Below the pieces are notes generated by a model. The model worked only from the letters and a program-made list of their open reading frames with translations. It was not told the DNA's origin and did not search any database. A program made the translations under genes and the position numbers. Source: Quillaja saponaria (taxonomy: Eukaryota > Streptophyta > Magnoliopsida > Fabales > Quillajaceae). From it: 64,000 nucleotides of DNA. The DNA lies in contig CM055614.1 in the NCBI GenBank assembly GCA_029379385.1, positions 15,398,994 through 15,462,993 of the forward strand, read 5' to 3'. Positions 44,366 to 56,178 of the stretch are shown here, one piece after another (position 1 is the first letter of the stretch; each line of letters starts with the position of its first letter).

Positions 44366-47300
44366 TGTTCCATAAGTTTGTTTGACTTTGTTCTTAATTT
44401 TGACTTTGTTCTATGTGAACTATTAGCTAAGTGTGAATATAGTGTAAATAAAGAGAATTTAATTGAATAAACATAGATATATAAATACAAGTATAAACTA
44501 GGATAATTATACACCATATGATTAACATTTTTGATCCTTTGACTTGATATAATTTTCATTTTGTGTCATCCTTGCTTTAATTCTCCTTTTGGCAAATTTT
44601 TCATCTTATTTTTGGCCTTCACTAACTCTGCTTCCAGCCCCTATTTTCCCCAGCTCAATTTATGTGCATACATGAAGATTTAAGTCCTCCTAAGCATTTT
44701 ATCGAATACCTAGTATGCATTTTTTTTTATTTTAATCAATGTTTATGTGTTTATACATATATACCTCCTAATGCAATCAACACATTTACATTAACCCTTA
44801 AACTACTCATGTTTCAATTGTAGAATTCAATTTAAACTAATTACCTAAAGTTAACTTAGAACTTGAATTATACATTTTCACCATAACTACAATTAAATCT
44901 TAAGCGTCCTTCTTCCAATTCACATAATCATCATCTAGCATTTCTTATTTTTCTTAACTTTTACTCACACTTCTAATGTAAACCGCACTAGTTTTTCACA
45001 TACTACTTAACAGACATTATATCAAGAATATTATACATAAGTAACAAGTAAACCAACAATTCTCTACAAGCCATATTCGGTTACCATGGCTAAACCACCA
45101 CCAAACTACTTTGTTTAAAGGTCATACCCTTGCTAGATTAGACTCTTGATTGAACAAGAAAGGTGTAGGCCTAGACAAGGAAGCAAGCAAGGAAGAGTTG
45201 CTGCCTTCCTCTTCCCTTCCTCACAGCTGAATTGCCTTTCAAGCCATGTACTGCTGCTAATTTTTGGTGAAGGAATTAGCTCCTTAACTTGGTGAAGCTT
45301 AGCTTACCTCCAAAAACAATGCCAATTAGGAGGAAGAAAAAGTTTATGTTAGCTGCTGGAAATTGAGCTAAACAACAGCTCTACAACACTCCCAATAAAG
45401 CTCCTTTATGGCCCCTAAGTATGGCAGCTTGGAGGAGATGGAAGCTTGACTACAAGAGGAACAAAGGTCACGATTTGGAGCTGGGGAAAACAGGGGTTGG
45501 ATGAAAAATTGGCCAAAAGGAGAATTAAAGCAAGGATGACACAAAATGAAAATTATATCAAGTCAAAGGATCAAAAAGGTTAATCATATGGTGTATATTT
45601 ATCCTAATTTATACTTGTATTTATATATCTATGTTTATTAATTTAGATTCTCTTTATTTACACTATATTCACACTTAGCTAAAAGTTCACATAGGACAAA
45701 GTCAAAATTAAGAACAAAGTCAAACAAACTTATGGAACATATCTATTCTTGTTATATACAAGTATATTTCTAGCAGCTACCATACACTTTTTCTTCCTCC
45801 TAATTAGCCTTGTTTTTGGAGGTAAGCTAAGCTTCACCAAGTTAAGGAGCTAATTCCTTCACCCCAAAATTAGCAGCACATGGCTTGAAAGGCAATTCAG
45901 CTATGAGGAAGGCAGCAACTCTTCCTTCCTTGCTTCCTTGTCTAGGCCTACACCTTTCTTGTTCAATCAAGAGTCTAATCTAGCGAGGGTATGACCTTAA
46001 ACCAAGTAGTTTGGTGATGGTTTAGCAATGGTAACTGAATATGGCTTGTAGAGAATTGTTAGTTTACTTGTTACTTCTGTATAATATTCTTGATATAATG
46101 TATGTTAATTAGTATGTGAAAAACTAGTGGGGTTTACATTAGAAGTGTGAGTAAAAGTTAAGAAAAATCAGAAAAGCTAGATGATTATTATGTGAACTAG
46201 AAGAAGGAAGCTTAAAATTTAATTGTAGTTATGGTAAAAATGTATAATTCAAGTTCTAAGTTAACTTCAGGTAATTAGTTTTAATTGAATTCTACAATTG
46301 AAACATGAGTAGAGGGTTAATGTAAATTTGTTGATTGAATTAGAAGGTATATATGTATAAACACATACACATTGATTAAAATAAAAAAATGCATACTAGG
46401 TATTCGATAAAATGCTTAGGAGAACTTAAATGTTAATGTATGCACATAAATTGATTTACATGAATTCCATTGATTAAATAGTTAATTAGAAGAGAGGGAA
46501 ATTGACTATGTTAGTGCTAAACATAAAAATTAGTGCTTGAAGGTGAAGCTAGTTAGGTTAGTTTAGATGAAATACTTAATATCTTGTTTAAAACTTGATT
46601 GTATGGATGTTTGGAGAGTTGTAATTGTGAATCCAAGGTTATTAACAATGAATGTATATGAAGTAGTTATTTATATATATAGTTATTCAAATTAGAAGTT
46701 TAGGATTCAGTATGTATTAGGACTTGTATGCCTTAAATTTAATGAATATTAAATAATTAGTTTAATTGGAATCTAATATTTGGAATATGTACAATATGGA
46801 ATTGAAAGGTTATGTTGAGTTTTATTAGATGTATATACACAAAAGAAATCTAAATATGTCTCTAAAGTATTCGACAACATGTTTAGGAAAAATTAAATGT
46901 TAATATATGCATCAAAGTTGAATCACTTAAGATTCATTCGTTAAATAGTTAAGTAGGGAATTAGAATCATACCTATAAACTATGCAATGTTTGAGATTAT
47001 GATTTTCAGCTCTGGATCATGTCGAGGATATTCCGACACCTTCGCATTCTATACGTTACTACGAACGAAATCTGTAAAACTTTGTGAGTGAATTATGTAT
47101 TCTTTGGTGGCTATTAATATGTTTGATTGTTTATATATATACTTGAATGAATATGTTTGTATCGAGATAAGAAAGAATATGTAGCGCTATAATTGAATTA
47201 TTTGAATTGTGCTTAACATGTGACTTTGTGTTGATAAGGGCCAATGAAATGAATTTTTATCCGAACTAATTTTTACATACAAAATAGAATTTGGGTGCAC

Positions 47301-48183
47301 CTAGGATACTTTGATTTGATTATGTATGTGACAGTTGTAAATTATCGAGTAACTCAGCCTCGGTGGGTGGTTAAGTGAGGAGCATATATATGGTGTGCGA
47401 GCACAAGGGAGGATACATGTTGTGTGGATGCCAAGTTACTCCAATTGGTCCTTTTGGTTGAATTGTTTAATTTAGATGCTTTGACTAAATTAATTGATTT
47501 GTTACCTTGTGCTTTGTACAAATGGTATTGAATTAATTTTACATTATTCAAGTGTACGCACATGAAATACTGAATTATAATATGAGAATTGTTTACATGA
47601 AATTATTTGACATATACGTACTATTCATGCTTTGGTTGATGCTAATACCCTTAGGGTATGTTTTTTGCTCACTGAGTCATTGTGACTCACTCTACTTTTA
47701 TTGTTCGATTTTTAGTATCAAAAGATTAGTGTTCGTCACCTAGAGGGTCGTGATTTGTCGATGATATTTCGGCAAGGTTATACTTCGTGATAACACTTGA
47801 AGCCAGAGGACTAAATTTGCATTCACATTAGCCTTTTAAGTTGTCATGTTTTGTTTTGTATAGTAGTTTAACTATTGTTGTGGATGAGATGATTGGAGTT
47901 GAGCTCCTGTGTACATTGTTACCATTGTTGTGATTAGTTGACTGTAACCAACTTATATTTTGTATGTATTATCGGGCATGTTACATTTTACGGGAAACCT
48001 CTACCAAAATTTTCAATTAAAATGTCAAGTGTTAGATAAATAAGTCTATATCTTTAATTTAGTTTGTATTCTTTACTATAAGTGGTCAATGGTCTTATTT
48101 GCTCATTTAATGTGAAGTCAGGGTTGCAAGGGTTTGGTTATCCATCCCTCTGGCCAGTCATGCTTTCAGATAAGGGTGTGACA
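44366..48183 (+). repeat. LTR-A: 5' LTR of the Tekay-like chromovirus, with internal inverted insertion
   Basis: It is taken to start TGTTCCATAAGTTTG and ends AGATAAGGGTGTGACA (48183), two or three bases before a tRNA-Met primer site. In order it carries CCTTGCTTTAATTCTCC (44572), the stem-loop 47019-47040, TTTGTGTTGATAAGGGCCAA, GGGTGCACCTAGGATAC (47293), the CACTGAGTC box 47667-47691 and the GGAGTT palindrome 47893-47908. Removing the inverted insertion at 44665-45757 leaves about 2.7 kb, in line with the 2.6-kb solo copy. No coding sequence. The 5' end is a best guess: the expected CTAAT target copy is not found next to it. Confidence 0.8.
44665..45757 (-). repeat. Inverted duplicate of the first 1.1 kb of LTR-A within the 5' LTR
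   Basis: This piece runs opposite to the LTR around it. 44665-45440 matches 45770-46445 in reverse complement (for example GAAAGGTGTAGGCCTAGACAAGG at 45158 against 45935-45957). 45480-45757 matches 44352-44660 in reverse complement. The match includes about 15 bases that lie before the presumed LTR start (ataacaagaata-at), which suggests that the copy was made from this same locus. Confidence 0.8.
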
Positions 48184-48186
48184 AAT

Positions 48187-48198
48187 TGGTATCCGAGC
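48187..48198 (+). promoter_or_regulatory. Primer-binding site of the Tekay-like element
   Basis: TGGTATCCGAGC differs at one base from TGGTATCAGAGC, complementary to the 3' end of initiator tRNA-Met. It follows the LTR end with a short spacer (AAT), as usual in chromoviruses. This fixes the element's direction and the LTR-A 3' border. Confidence 0.9.
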
Positions 48199-49560
48199 TT
48201 ACGTTACCCAAGGCCTATGCAGACTTAACAGTAAGTTCTAATTCATTCTGAAACTTCAAGTTGTGATTTTCCTAAAGTACTGTCCTTCACTTTACATGAT
48301 GAATGTACATTGAACTCATTTGTATTTGTTTTAGATATGATGCAACGTAGCAACCGTGTTGCGGGCCAAGAGAGACAACAAGATCCTGGCTCCAACAAGG
48401 GATCTCCCAATCCCTAGGCACTAGCGGTTAGAGGTAGATGTTGACAAGGACGTGGTAGAGCTGCTGAACCAGCTCAGGCAGCAACCCCTGGTCCTGATCT
48501 AAAATAGCTTGTACAAGGACTAGACCGAAATCAGAGGACTATAGGTGACCTAGTTAGGATTCTAGCCCAACAACATCAAGCTCAGCCACAACCTCATACA
48601 GCTCCTAGCAAGAGGCTAACCCTCCAATTCTAGTTCAATAGGATCGAGGAGCCTTTATGGTACTGTATGATTTTTGGAAGATGCAACCACCGAGATTTTC
48701 AAGTGTGGACCCTGCTCAAAACCCCTATACTTTCTTGGAGGAATCTGATAGACTTTGTGTTGCTTTAGGGTATGATCCCATTTGTGTTGTTAATTTGGTC
48801 AGTTATTAGTTGCACGACGTAGCTTACGAGTGGTATATAAGATGTTTGAGCGCAGCGATGGTCAGAGCCTACTCCACTTGCGTGGCCAGACTTTAGTAAG
48901 GCTTTCACTAACCGTTTTTTACCAAAGAGTGTGCGAGATAAGCATACTCTGGATTTTAAGCAACTAGTTTAGATCGAGGGCATGAAGTAGCAGAGTACGA
49001 GACTCCGTTTACTAGACTATCCCATTTCACTCAGCGTATGATGGCTACTAAGCAGATGTAAGTGAAGAGGTTCGTTAATGGTTTGAGAGATTCTTTATTA
49101 AGATCAGTGTTCGTGACAGACACTACTCCGTATACTTAGGCTCTTAATGCTGCATACCAATTAGAGACTCGGATCTTGGAGACACAGTCAAGGTGTAAGA
49201 GTAATAAGAAGGCTAGATAGGAGGGTCCTTCTATTTCCAGAGTTAGTATTGCTCATAGACCTGGGTGTGAATCTAACTCCGGGCATGGTGCTTCCATTGG
49301 AGGTTTTTAGGTTGGCAAAGGCCGAAAGGGACAGAGTTTTGAAGGTTAGTTGCAAGGGGCAGTCATCTAGTAGGGCCCTAATCATTTGAGGTGCTGGTAT
49401 GTCCTACTTGTGGTTTTAGACAGTTAAGGTAGTGTAGATGGGAGTCTAGTGCTTGTTTTAAATGTAGGACTATGGGTCACTGTATCAAGGATTGTCCTTT
49501 GATGATAGGGTATTCTACTCCAACCGAGACATCTTCTTTAGTTCAAGTTAAACCCCCATT
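48199..49560 (+). pseudogene. Tekay-like gag with CCHC zinc knuckle
   Basis: After a leader of about 140 bases, an ATG near 48337 opens text such as QRSNRVAGQERQQDPGSNKG. Broken frames continue with ..FSKAFTNRFLPKSVRDKHTL (48890-48950), which matches chromovirus Gag (W.DF...F..RFLP.SVRD). A zinc knuckle CFKCRTMGHCIKDCP stands at 49454-49498, after a basic, Gln/Ser-rich stretch. Gag packages element RNA. At least eight stop codons and several shifts are present. Confidence 0.85.
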
Positions 49561-49960
49561 GCCTGCAACACCTGCTAGATCTCAAGGAGGTCATGGTACC
49601 TTTGCTAAGGGGTTCATCATAGGTTGCTAGAGGTCAAGCTCGTGTGTATGCTCTAACAACGCAGAACGCATAGGCTTTTAATATAGTGGTATCAAGTAAA
49701 TTAGTGAAGAGGGCATCTAAGCCTCTTGAGGTTCCCTTAGCGGTTTCAACTTTATTGGGGGAAATTATTTTAGCAAACCGGTCTATTCCTTCTTATGGGG
49801 TCATTGTAGGTGATGATGTATGCTTTGCGGACTTGATCCTACTGAACATGTTGGAGTATGTGATTTTAGGCATGGATTGGTGGTCTTAACCATCATGCCA
49901 TGATAGATTGTTGCAATAAGAATGTCAGGTTTAGTATTCCTGAGTAGCCGATTTTGCTTT
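49561..49960 (+). pseudogene. Tekay-like aspartic protease remnant
   Basis: An open stretch at 49686-49889 reads ..LLGEIILANRSIPSYGVIVG.., then LILLNMLEYVILGMDWWS, matching the C-terminal half of Tekay-type proteases (LI.L.M..FDVILGMDWL). The part that would hold the catalytic DSG (before 49686) is missing or unrecognisable, so this protease could not work. Confidence 0.8.
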
Positions 49961-50950
49961 TCAAGGAGATCAAAGTGAAGTTCCTCATAATTTGATTTCA
50001 GCTATTCAAGCTATACAGCTTATCAGGAAGAAGCATTAAGCTTATTTAGCTTATGTCAGGGATACTCAATTGGAGGTTCTCCATTAGAGTAGATTCCTTT
50101 GGTGAAGGAATTCGCTGATGTGTTCCTAGATTTCCTCCTGAGCAAAAGATAAAGTTTGGTATTGAGTTGCTACCTGGTACTCATCCAATTTCTATTCTCC
50201 CCTATCATATGTCTCCTAGTGAACTGAGGGATAAAGGAGCAATTGCAAGATTTACTGAATAAAGGATTCACTCATCCCAGTTCAGCTCCATGGGGTGCTC
50301 ATGTCTTAAATGTTAAAAAGAAGGATAGTTCGTTTTGACTGTTCATTGATTACCGACAGTTGAATAAAGTCACAATTAAGAACAAGTATTCCCTCCCCAG
50401 GATTGATGATTTATTTGATTTGTTGCAAGGATCTCAGTATTTTTCCAAGGTTTATCCTCGTTCGGGGTATTACCAACTCCAGATTAAGAAGGAAGACATT
50501 CCAAAGACTGCTTCTTGCACTCGATATGGACATTATGAGTTCTTAGTTATGTCTTTTGAGCTCACTAATACTTCTGCAGCATTCATGGATCTGATGAAAA
50601 TGGTGTTTAAGCTTTTCTTGAACCAGTTTGTCATTGATTTCATCAATGATATTTTGGTATATTCTCACAATAAGGAGGAGCATGAGAAGCATCTTTGCAT
50701 TGTATTGCAGAAACTTAGGGAAAAATAAGCTTTACTCCAGCAGGTAATTTCTAAGGAAGGAATTCGGGTTAATTCTAGGAAAGTGGAAGCAGTTCAAAAT
50801 TGGCCTCGTCCAACAAAATGTATTTGAAATTGATATTTTCTAAGTCTAGCTAGTTATTACAAGAGGTTTGTTGAGATTTTCTCTTGTATTGTTGCTCCTT
50901 TGACTCAGTTGACTCAGACTATGATTGTTCGATTTCTTATCATCTAAGAA
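49961..50950 (+). pseudogene. Tekay-like reverse transcriptase with damaged active site
   Basis: From about 50150: ..LLPGTHPISILPYHMSPSEL, then [59 protein letters not shown] (50400-50455), [20 protein letters not shown]. The catalytic motif reads FINDILVYS (50638-50664): the first of the two conserved Asp residues is Asn. [10 protein letters not shown] also replaces the usual SKIDLRSGYH, losing another catalytic Asp. After RFVEIFSCIVAPLTQLTQ, the RNase H is missing almost entirely. The copy is dead in several independent ways. Confidence 0.9.
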
Positions 50951-52460
50951 AGGCTAATAATGTGTTTGGCAGATGCTTTGAGTAGGAAGTCAATAGGTAG
51001 TTTATCCCATTTGACAGTTGTTTGTAGCTAGGTTGTAGAAGATTTGCAGAGATGTATAGCTGATGGAGTTAGATTTGAAATGTCTCCTTCAAGGAATGTT
51101 ATTAGCCCACATTTAGGTGAATTCCACTTTGATTGAAACAGTGAAAGTAGCACAAGCAACTAATTCTGAGGTATGTGCTAAGAAAGCTAAGTGTAATCAG
51201 GGTGTTACTATTGATTTCAAGGTGGATAAAGAAGGGGTGCTTAGGTATCATGACTGTATTGTTGTCCCATCTGATCCTGAATTGAGAAGAAAGATTCTTG
51301 AAGTAGCTCATTGTTCATCTTATATTATGCATCCTAGTTCCTTCAAAATGTATCAAGACTTGAAGAACTTTCATTAGTGGGAGAGTATGAAGAAGGATGT
51401 TGTTGGTTTTGTTTCCAGGTGTTTGGTGTGCTAACAGGTAAAAACTGAACATTAGAGACCTACAGGAACATTACAAAAGCTAGATATCCCAAAGTGGAAA
51501 TGGGAGAAAGTCACTGTGAACTTTGTTTAGGGCTTTAGATGAAGGTTAGGGTTAGGTTAGGGGTTTGAATTATTGTGGATTGATTGACTAAGTCTTGCGC
51601 ATTTCCTTGTGGTAAAGATGACATATTCAGCACATTAGTATGCGAAGTTGTATATGGAAGAGATTATTTCATTACATGAAGTACAGACTGGGATGCTCAA
51701 TTTACTGTAGCATTCTGGAAGTCTTTTCAAGAGGCTCTCAGTACTCAATTATTGTTCAGCATAGCTTTTCATCCTCAAACTGATGGTTAGTATGAGAGAA
51801 CTATGCAGACATTGGGGGATATGTTGCAAGCCTATGTTATGGATTTTGAAGGTAGTTGGGATTAGCATCTTCCACTTGTGGAGTTTGCTTATAACAACAG
51901 TTATCATAGCAGCAATAAGATGACACCATTTAAGGCTTTATACGGGAGGAAGTGTTCGATCTCCAGTTGGATGGTTTTAAGTAGGTGAACATCAGTTACT
52001 GGGGCTAGAGTTGGTTCAGGATGCCGTAGAAAAAGTTCAAGTGATTCGTTACAAGTTTTAAATAGCTCAAAGTGGACAAAAGTTATATGCTGATAACCGT
52101 CGGAGAGAATTGGAGTTTGAAGTAGGTGACTATGTGTTTTTTGAAAGTTTCACCTTTCAAGGGCACCATAAGGTTTGGCAAGAAAGGCAAGCAAAATCTG
52201 AGATTTATTAGACCCTTTCAGATCTTAGATAAGGTTAGAGCAATGGCCCAAAGACTGGTGTTACCCCCGAACTTGGACAGGGTGCATATGATATTTCATT
52301 ATCCATATTTTGGAAGTATTTGCCATCTAGTCTCATGTTTTACAAATTCATGGCAATCATTGATGGACAAGTTCGTAAACTTCGATCAAAGGTACCATGG
52401 TGAATGCAAAGCCACTTGAGAATCTGAGAATGCGATGAAGCAAAGATATTTGTATCTATT
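50951..52460 (+). pseudogene. Tekay-like integrase with chromodomain remnant
   Basis: A remnant of the RNase H end (ADALSR-like, near 50970) leads to the linker (51117-51377, DKEGVLRYHDCIVVPSDPEL). The zinc-binding region follows (HCSSYIMHPSSFKMYQDLK ... CLVC), then core fragments (FSIAFHPQTDG at 51757, [20 protein letters not shown] at 51868) and the C-terminus (..YGRKCSIS.., RLVLPPNLDRVHMIFHYPYF). At 52400-52460 ..ENAMKQRYLYLF resembles the end of a chromodomain, as expected for Tekay/Del chromoviruses, where it guides insertion to methylated H3K9 chromatin. Stops are frequent, and the middle of the core (about 100 codons) is partly deleted. Confidence 0.88.
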
Positions 52461-52525
52461 TTAATGATTCAGGTAAATGATACATTTGTAACTTTTCATT
52501 TGAAATTGGAGATGAATTTTTTTTT

Positions 52526-52536
52526 AAGGGGGAGAA
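52526..52536 (+). promoter_or_regulatory. Polypurine tract of the Tekay-like element
   Basis: AAGGGGGAGAA follows a run of T, the usual sequence before the 3' LTR in Tekay-type elements. The LTR should start right after it, but only about 20 unknown bases (52537-52557) separate it from element 1 gag. Its 3' LTR is found beyond element 1, from 54420. Confidence 0.7.
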
Positions 52537-52557
52537 CATTGGAGGAAGCATAGAGAT

Positions 52558-54103
52558 GTAAAGGCAAGAGTGGAGATCAACTAGAAAGGCAATCTACTAA
52601 GTTGTTGGAGATAAGGGTGCAATCATTGAGAGGCGTGCATCATCAAGAAGCACAAAATAGAAGGTCCAATAGAGCAGTACGTGATCAGAGCCTGTTGAAC
52701 TTGAGCTTGAAGATGAGAATGAGGATGACGAGGATCAAACGTCTGAAGTAGAAATGGGAAGTTTAGGCCTATGTGAGGTGGTAGGCATGGTAGAGGCCAT
52801 ATAAGGGATTATGGCAACCGAGATGAAAAGGTTGATAGGAACTTAGGCAACATTAAAATGAAAATTCCTACATTCCAAGGTAGAAACGATCCATAAGCTT
52901 ATTTAGAATGGGAGAAGAAGATGGAGTTAGTTTTTGATTGTACAACTACTCTAAGGAGAAGAAGTTTAAGTTAGCAGTAATTGAATTCACTGACTATGCT
53001 ATCATTTGGTGGGATCAAGTGGTGTCTAATAGAAGGAGGAATCATGAAAGGCCTATTGATACTTAGGATGAATTAAAGGTTCTCTCATAAGGCGATGTTT
53101 TTTACCTATCCATTACTGAAGAGACCTTTACCAGAAACTCCAAAACCTTATACAAGGTTCAAGGAGAGTGGAGGACTACCATAAGGAGATGGAGCTATGA
53201 TAAGGGCGAATGTTGAAGAGTATAAGGAAGCCACTATGGCTCAGTTTTTGAGTGGTTTAAATATTCCTTGTCATAAGTCAGATGATGCCACGAATATAGT
53301 TGACTTTTTCTTTAGGGAAATAATGCATTTGCATGGTATTCCTCAGAGTATTGTGTTCGATAGGGATACTAAGCTCCTTAGTTACTTTTGGGAAGTATTG
53401 TAGGGTAAACTTGAAACTAAATTATTATTTTCTACTACTTATCAACCCCAGACTAACGGTTAGACAGAGGTAGTAAATAAGACACTCACAATATTTTGCA
53501 CTATTGTGGGAAAGAATTTAAAAATGTGGGAGGAATATTTGCCATACATAGAATTTGCATATAATAGGGCTATGAATTCCACTACTGAATTCTCACCATT
53601 TGAAATTATGTATGGTTTTAACCCTCTTACTCAATTGGATTTGATTCTTTTATCTGTTAATGAAAGGGCTAGCTTAAATGGAAAGAAGAAGGCTGATTTG
53701 GTGAAGTCAATCCATGAAAAGGTGAGGCTTACTATTGCAAAGAGGAATAAACAAGTGGCTGCCCAAGTAAACAAGGGGAGAAGATGTATTACATTTGAAC
53801 CTGGAGATTGGGTTTAGGTTCATTTATGGAAAGAGAGGTTTCCAGCCCATGGGACATCCAAATTACATCCAAGAGGAGATGGGCCATTTCAAGTCTTGGA
53901 GAAAATCAATGATAATGCCTACAAGTTCCTTCTAGGTAAATATAATATGTCTGCTACATTCAATGTTACTGATCTTTCCCTTTTGATGTAGGTAATGATT
54001 CCAGGTCAAATCTTTCTGTCAAGGAAAGAAATGATGAGAAGCCTTTGCATACTCCGAATAGGCCAATAACACGAGCTAGAGCCCAAAGAATCAAAGAAGC
54101 AAT
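52558..54103 (+). pseudogene. Element 1, right-arm copy: gag fused to integrase by deletion
   Basis: 52558-53262 is gag (counterpart of left 33896-33182) with KRLIG.., GGIKW-like and [10 protein letters not shown]. It is joined at 53262/53268 directly to integrase text ([33 protein letters not shown]). The core continues with WEEYLPYIEFAYNRAMNSTT (53527), FEIMYGFNPLT and the C-terminus ..NKGRRCITFEPGDWV, then ..NRPITRARAQRIKEAM (54058-54106). Protease, reverse transcriptase, RNase H and the integrase zinc region are gone. The fusion leaves an open stretch at 53197-53403 that mixes both proteins; it ends at a TAG and is not a gene. Confidence 0.88.
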
Positions 54104-54419
54104 GCAAGGATGAGTTCAAGCTTGGCTGGCCGAGTACAATAATTTGCAAAGCAATGTGACAATTGGAAAGATAGGCTCGAAGGAAGGAGGATTTCTCTTG
54201 TTCTTTTATATATATAGAGGTAGTGTGAACTCATGAGACTAAATTAGAATTCAGTATAAAGTTTTCAAGGAGGTAGTAGCTTTCTCTTGTTCAATCATGA
54301 GCTATCTTCTTCGAGCTTGCTCTGCAAGGGTTTTATTCTTCTTACAATCTAACTTCTAGCTTTCTGAGGGTTTTTGATTCAATCTCGTTTGGGTTTGAGA
54401 CATTCAACGCCAAGGGTTA
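54104..54419 (+). repeat. Element 1, 3' LTR, right arm
   Basis: It matches the left 3' LTR (27152-27605) in reverse complement, with a TATA region (54207-54217), GTGAACTCATGAGAC (54226-54240) and an end at CCAAGGGTTAAG. About 150 bases present on the left (27420-27535) are missing. It borders LTR-A sequence at 54420, as on the left. Confidence 0.8.
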
Positions 54420-56050
54420 AGTTTGTTTGACTTTGATCTTAATTTTGACTTTGTACTATGTGAACTTTTAGATAAGTGTGAATATCATGTAAATAAAGAG
54501 AATTTAATTGAATAAACATAGTAAATGAGGATAAATATACATCATATAATAACTTTTTGACCTTTAACTTGATATAATTTTCATTTTGTCTCATCCTTGC
54601 TTTAATTCTCCTTTTGGCCGATTTTTCCCCTTATTTTTGGCCTTTACGACTCTACCTCCAGCCCTTGTTTTCCCGTGCTCCAACCCTTTGTTCCTCTTGT
54701 ACTCAAGCTTCCATCTCGTCCAAGCTGCAATAGTTAGGGGCTGTAAAAGAGCTATATTGGGAGTGTTGTTCAGCTCAATTTCCAGCAGCTACTGTGCACA
54801 TTTTCTTCCTCCTAATCAGCCTTGTTTTTGGAGGTGAGCTGAGCATCTTTGTTCAAATTAAGGAGCTATTTCCTCCACCCCAAAATCAGCAGAAGTACAC
54901 AGCTTGAAGGGAAGGCAATTCAGCAGTAAGGAAGGGAAGAGGAAGGCAGCAACTCTTCCTTGCTACCTTGTCTTGGCCTACATCTTTCTTGTTCAATCAA
55001 GAGTCTAACAAAGTAGTTTGGTGGTGCTTTAGCTATGGTAACCGAATACAGCTTGTAGAGAATTGTTGGTTTACTTGTTACTTATGTATAATATTCTTGA
55101 TAATTAGTATGTTAAGTATTATGTTACAAACTAGTGGGTTTACATTAGAAGTGTCAGCAAAAGTTAAGAAAAATAAGAAAAGCTAGATGATGATTATGTG
55201 AATTGGAAGAAGGAAGCTTAAAATTTAATTGTAGTTATGGTGAAAGTGTATAATTCAAGTTCTTGGTTAACCTAGGTAATTAGTTTAAATTGAATTCAAC
55301 AATTGAAACATGAGTAGTTTAAGGGTTAAGGTAAATGTGTTGACTGTTAATGTACGCATAGAAATTGATTTACGCGAATTTCATTGATTAAATAGTTAAT
55401 TAAAAACTTAAATATTAGAGCTTGACAGGTGAAGCTAGTTAGGTTAGTTTAGATGAAATGCTTAAGATCTTGTTTAAAACTTGATTTTAGGTAAGTTTGG
55501 GGAGTAGTAATTGTGAATCAAAGGTTATCAACAATGAATGTATATAAAGTAGTTATATATATAGTTATTGAAATTAGAAGTTTAGGATTCAAGTATGTTA
55601 ATTTAGGAATTGTATGCCTTAAATTTAATGAATATTAAATAATTAGTTTAACTGGAATCTAATATTCGAAATACGTATAATATGGAATTGAAAAGTTATG
55701 TTGAGTTTTAGTAGATGTATATACATAAATACATATACACAAAAGAATGCTAAATATGTCTCTAAAGTATTCCATAACATGTTTAGGAAAAATTAAATGT
55801 TAATATATGCATCAAAGTTGAATCACCTAAGATTCATTAGTTAAATAGTAAGTAAGAAATTACAATCATAGAACCTATAAACTAAGCAATGTTTGAAATT
55901 ATGATTTTCAGCTCCGGATCATGTCAAGGATATTCCAACACCTTCACATTCTAAACAGGACGATGAACGAAATCTGTAAAACTTTGTGAGTGAATTATGT
56001 ATTATTTGGTAGCTAGATTAATATATTGGTTTGGAAATGTATTGTCTAGT
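54420..56050 (+). repeat. LTR-A (Tekay-like 3' LTR), 5' part, right arm
   Basis: It runs from TTTGTTTGACTTTGATC through CCTTGCTTTAATTCTCC (54594), the lineage-typical ggttaccgaata word (55097) and the stem-loop 55921-55942 to GTGAGTGAATTATGTATTAT (55986), and stops where the LINE begins. It is the more complete of the two duplicated copies of this part and aligns well with the 5' LTR at 45769-47110. Confidence 0.82.
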
Positions 56051-56178
56051 TTTTTTCTTTATTACGAAGGAATGCACAATGGATTTTTGGGAATGGATCT
56101 TTGCCTTTCAAGAACTTTCTCTGGTTAGACATGAATCAGTTTAGAGATATGTTTATTCAGGATTTGGTTAACTTTCTA
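56051..56178 (+). pseudogene. LINE fragment upstream of the solo LTR, right arm
   Basis: The same residues as at 25704-25832 (QWIFGNGSLPFKNFLW, then FIQDLVNFL), here on the plus strand. It ends in TTCTA (56174-56178), the target site that is repeated after the solo LTR (58180-58184). Confidence 0.75.

Noticed and set aside
53197..53403. A new short gene joining a Gag-like and an integrase-like part
   Set aside because: The left arm has the undeleted sequence, so this is a deletion joint in a dead element.
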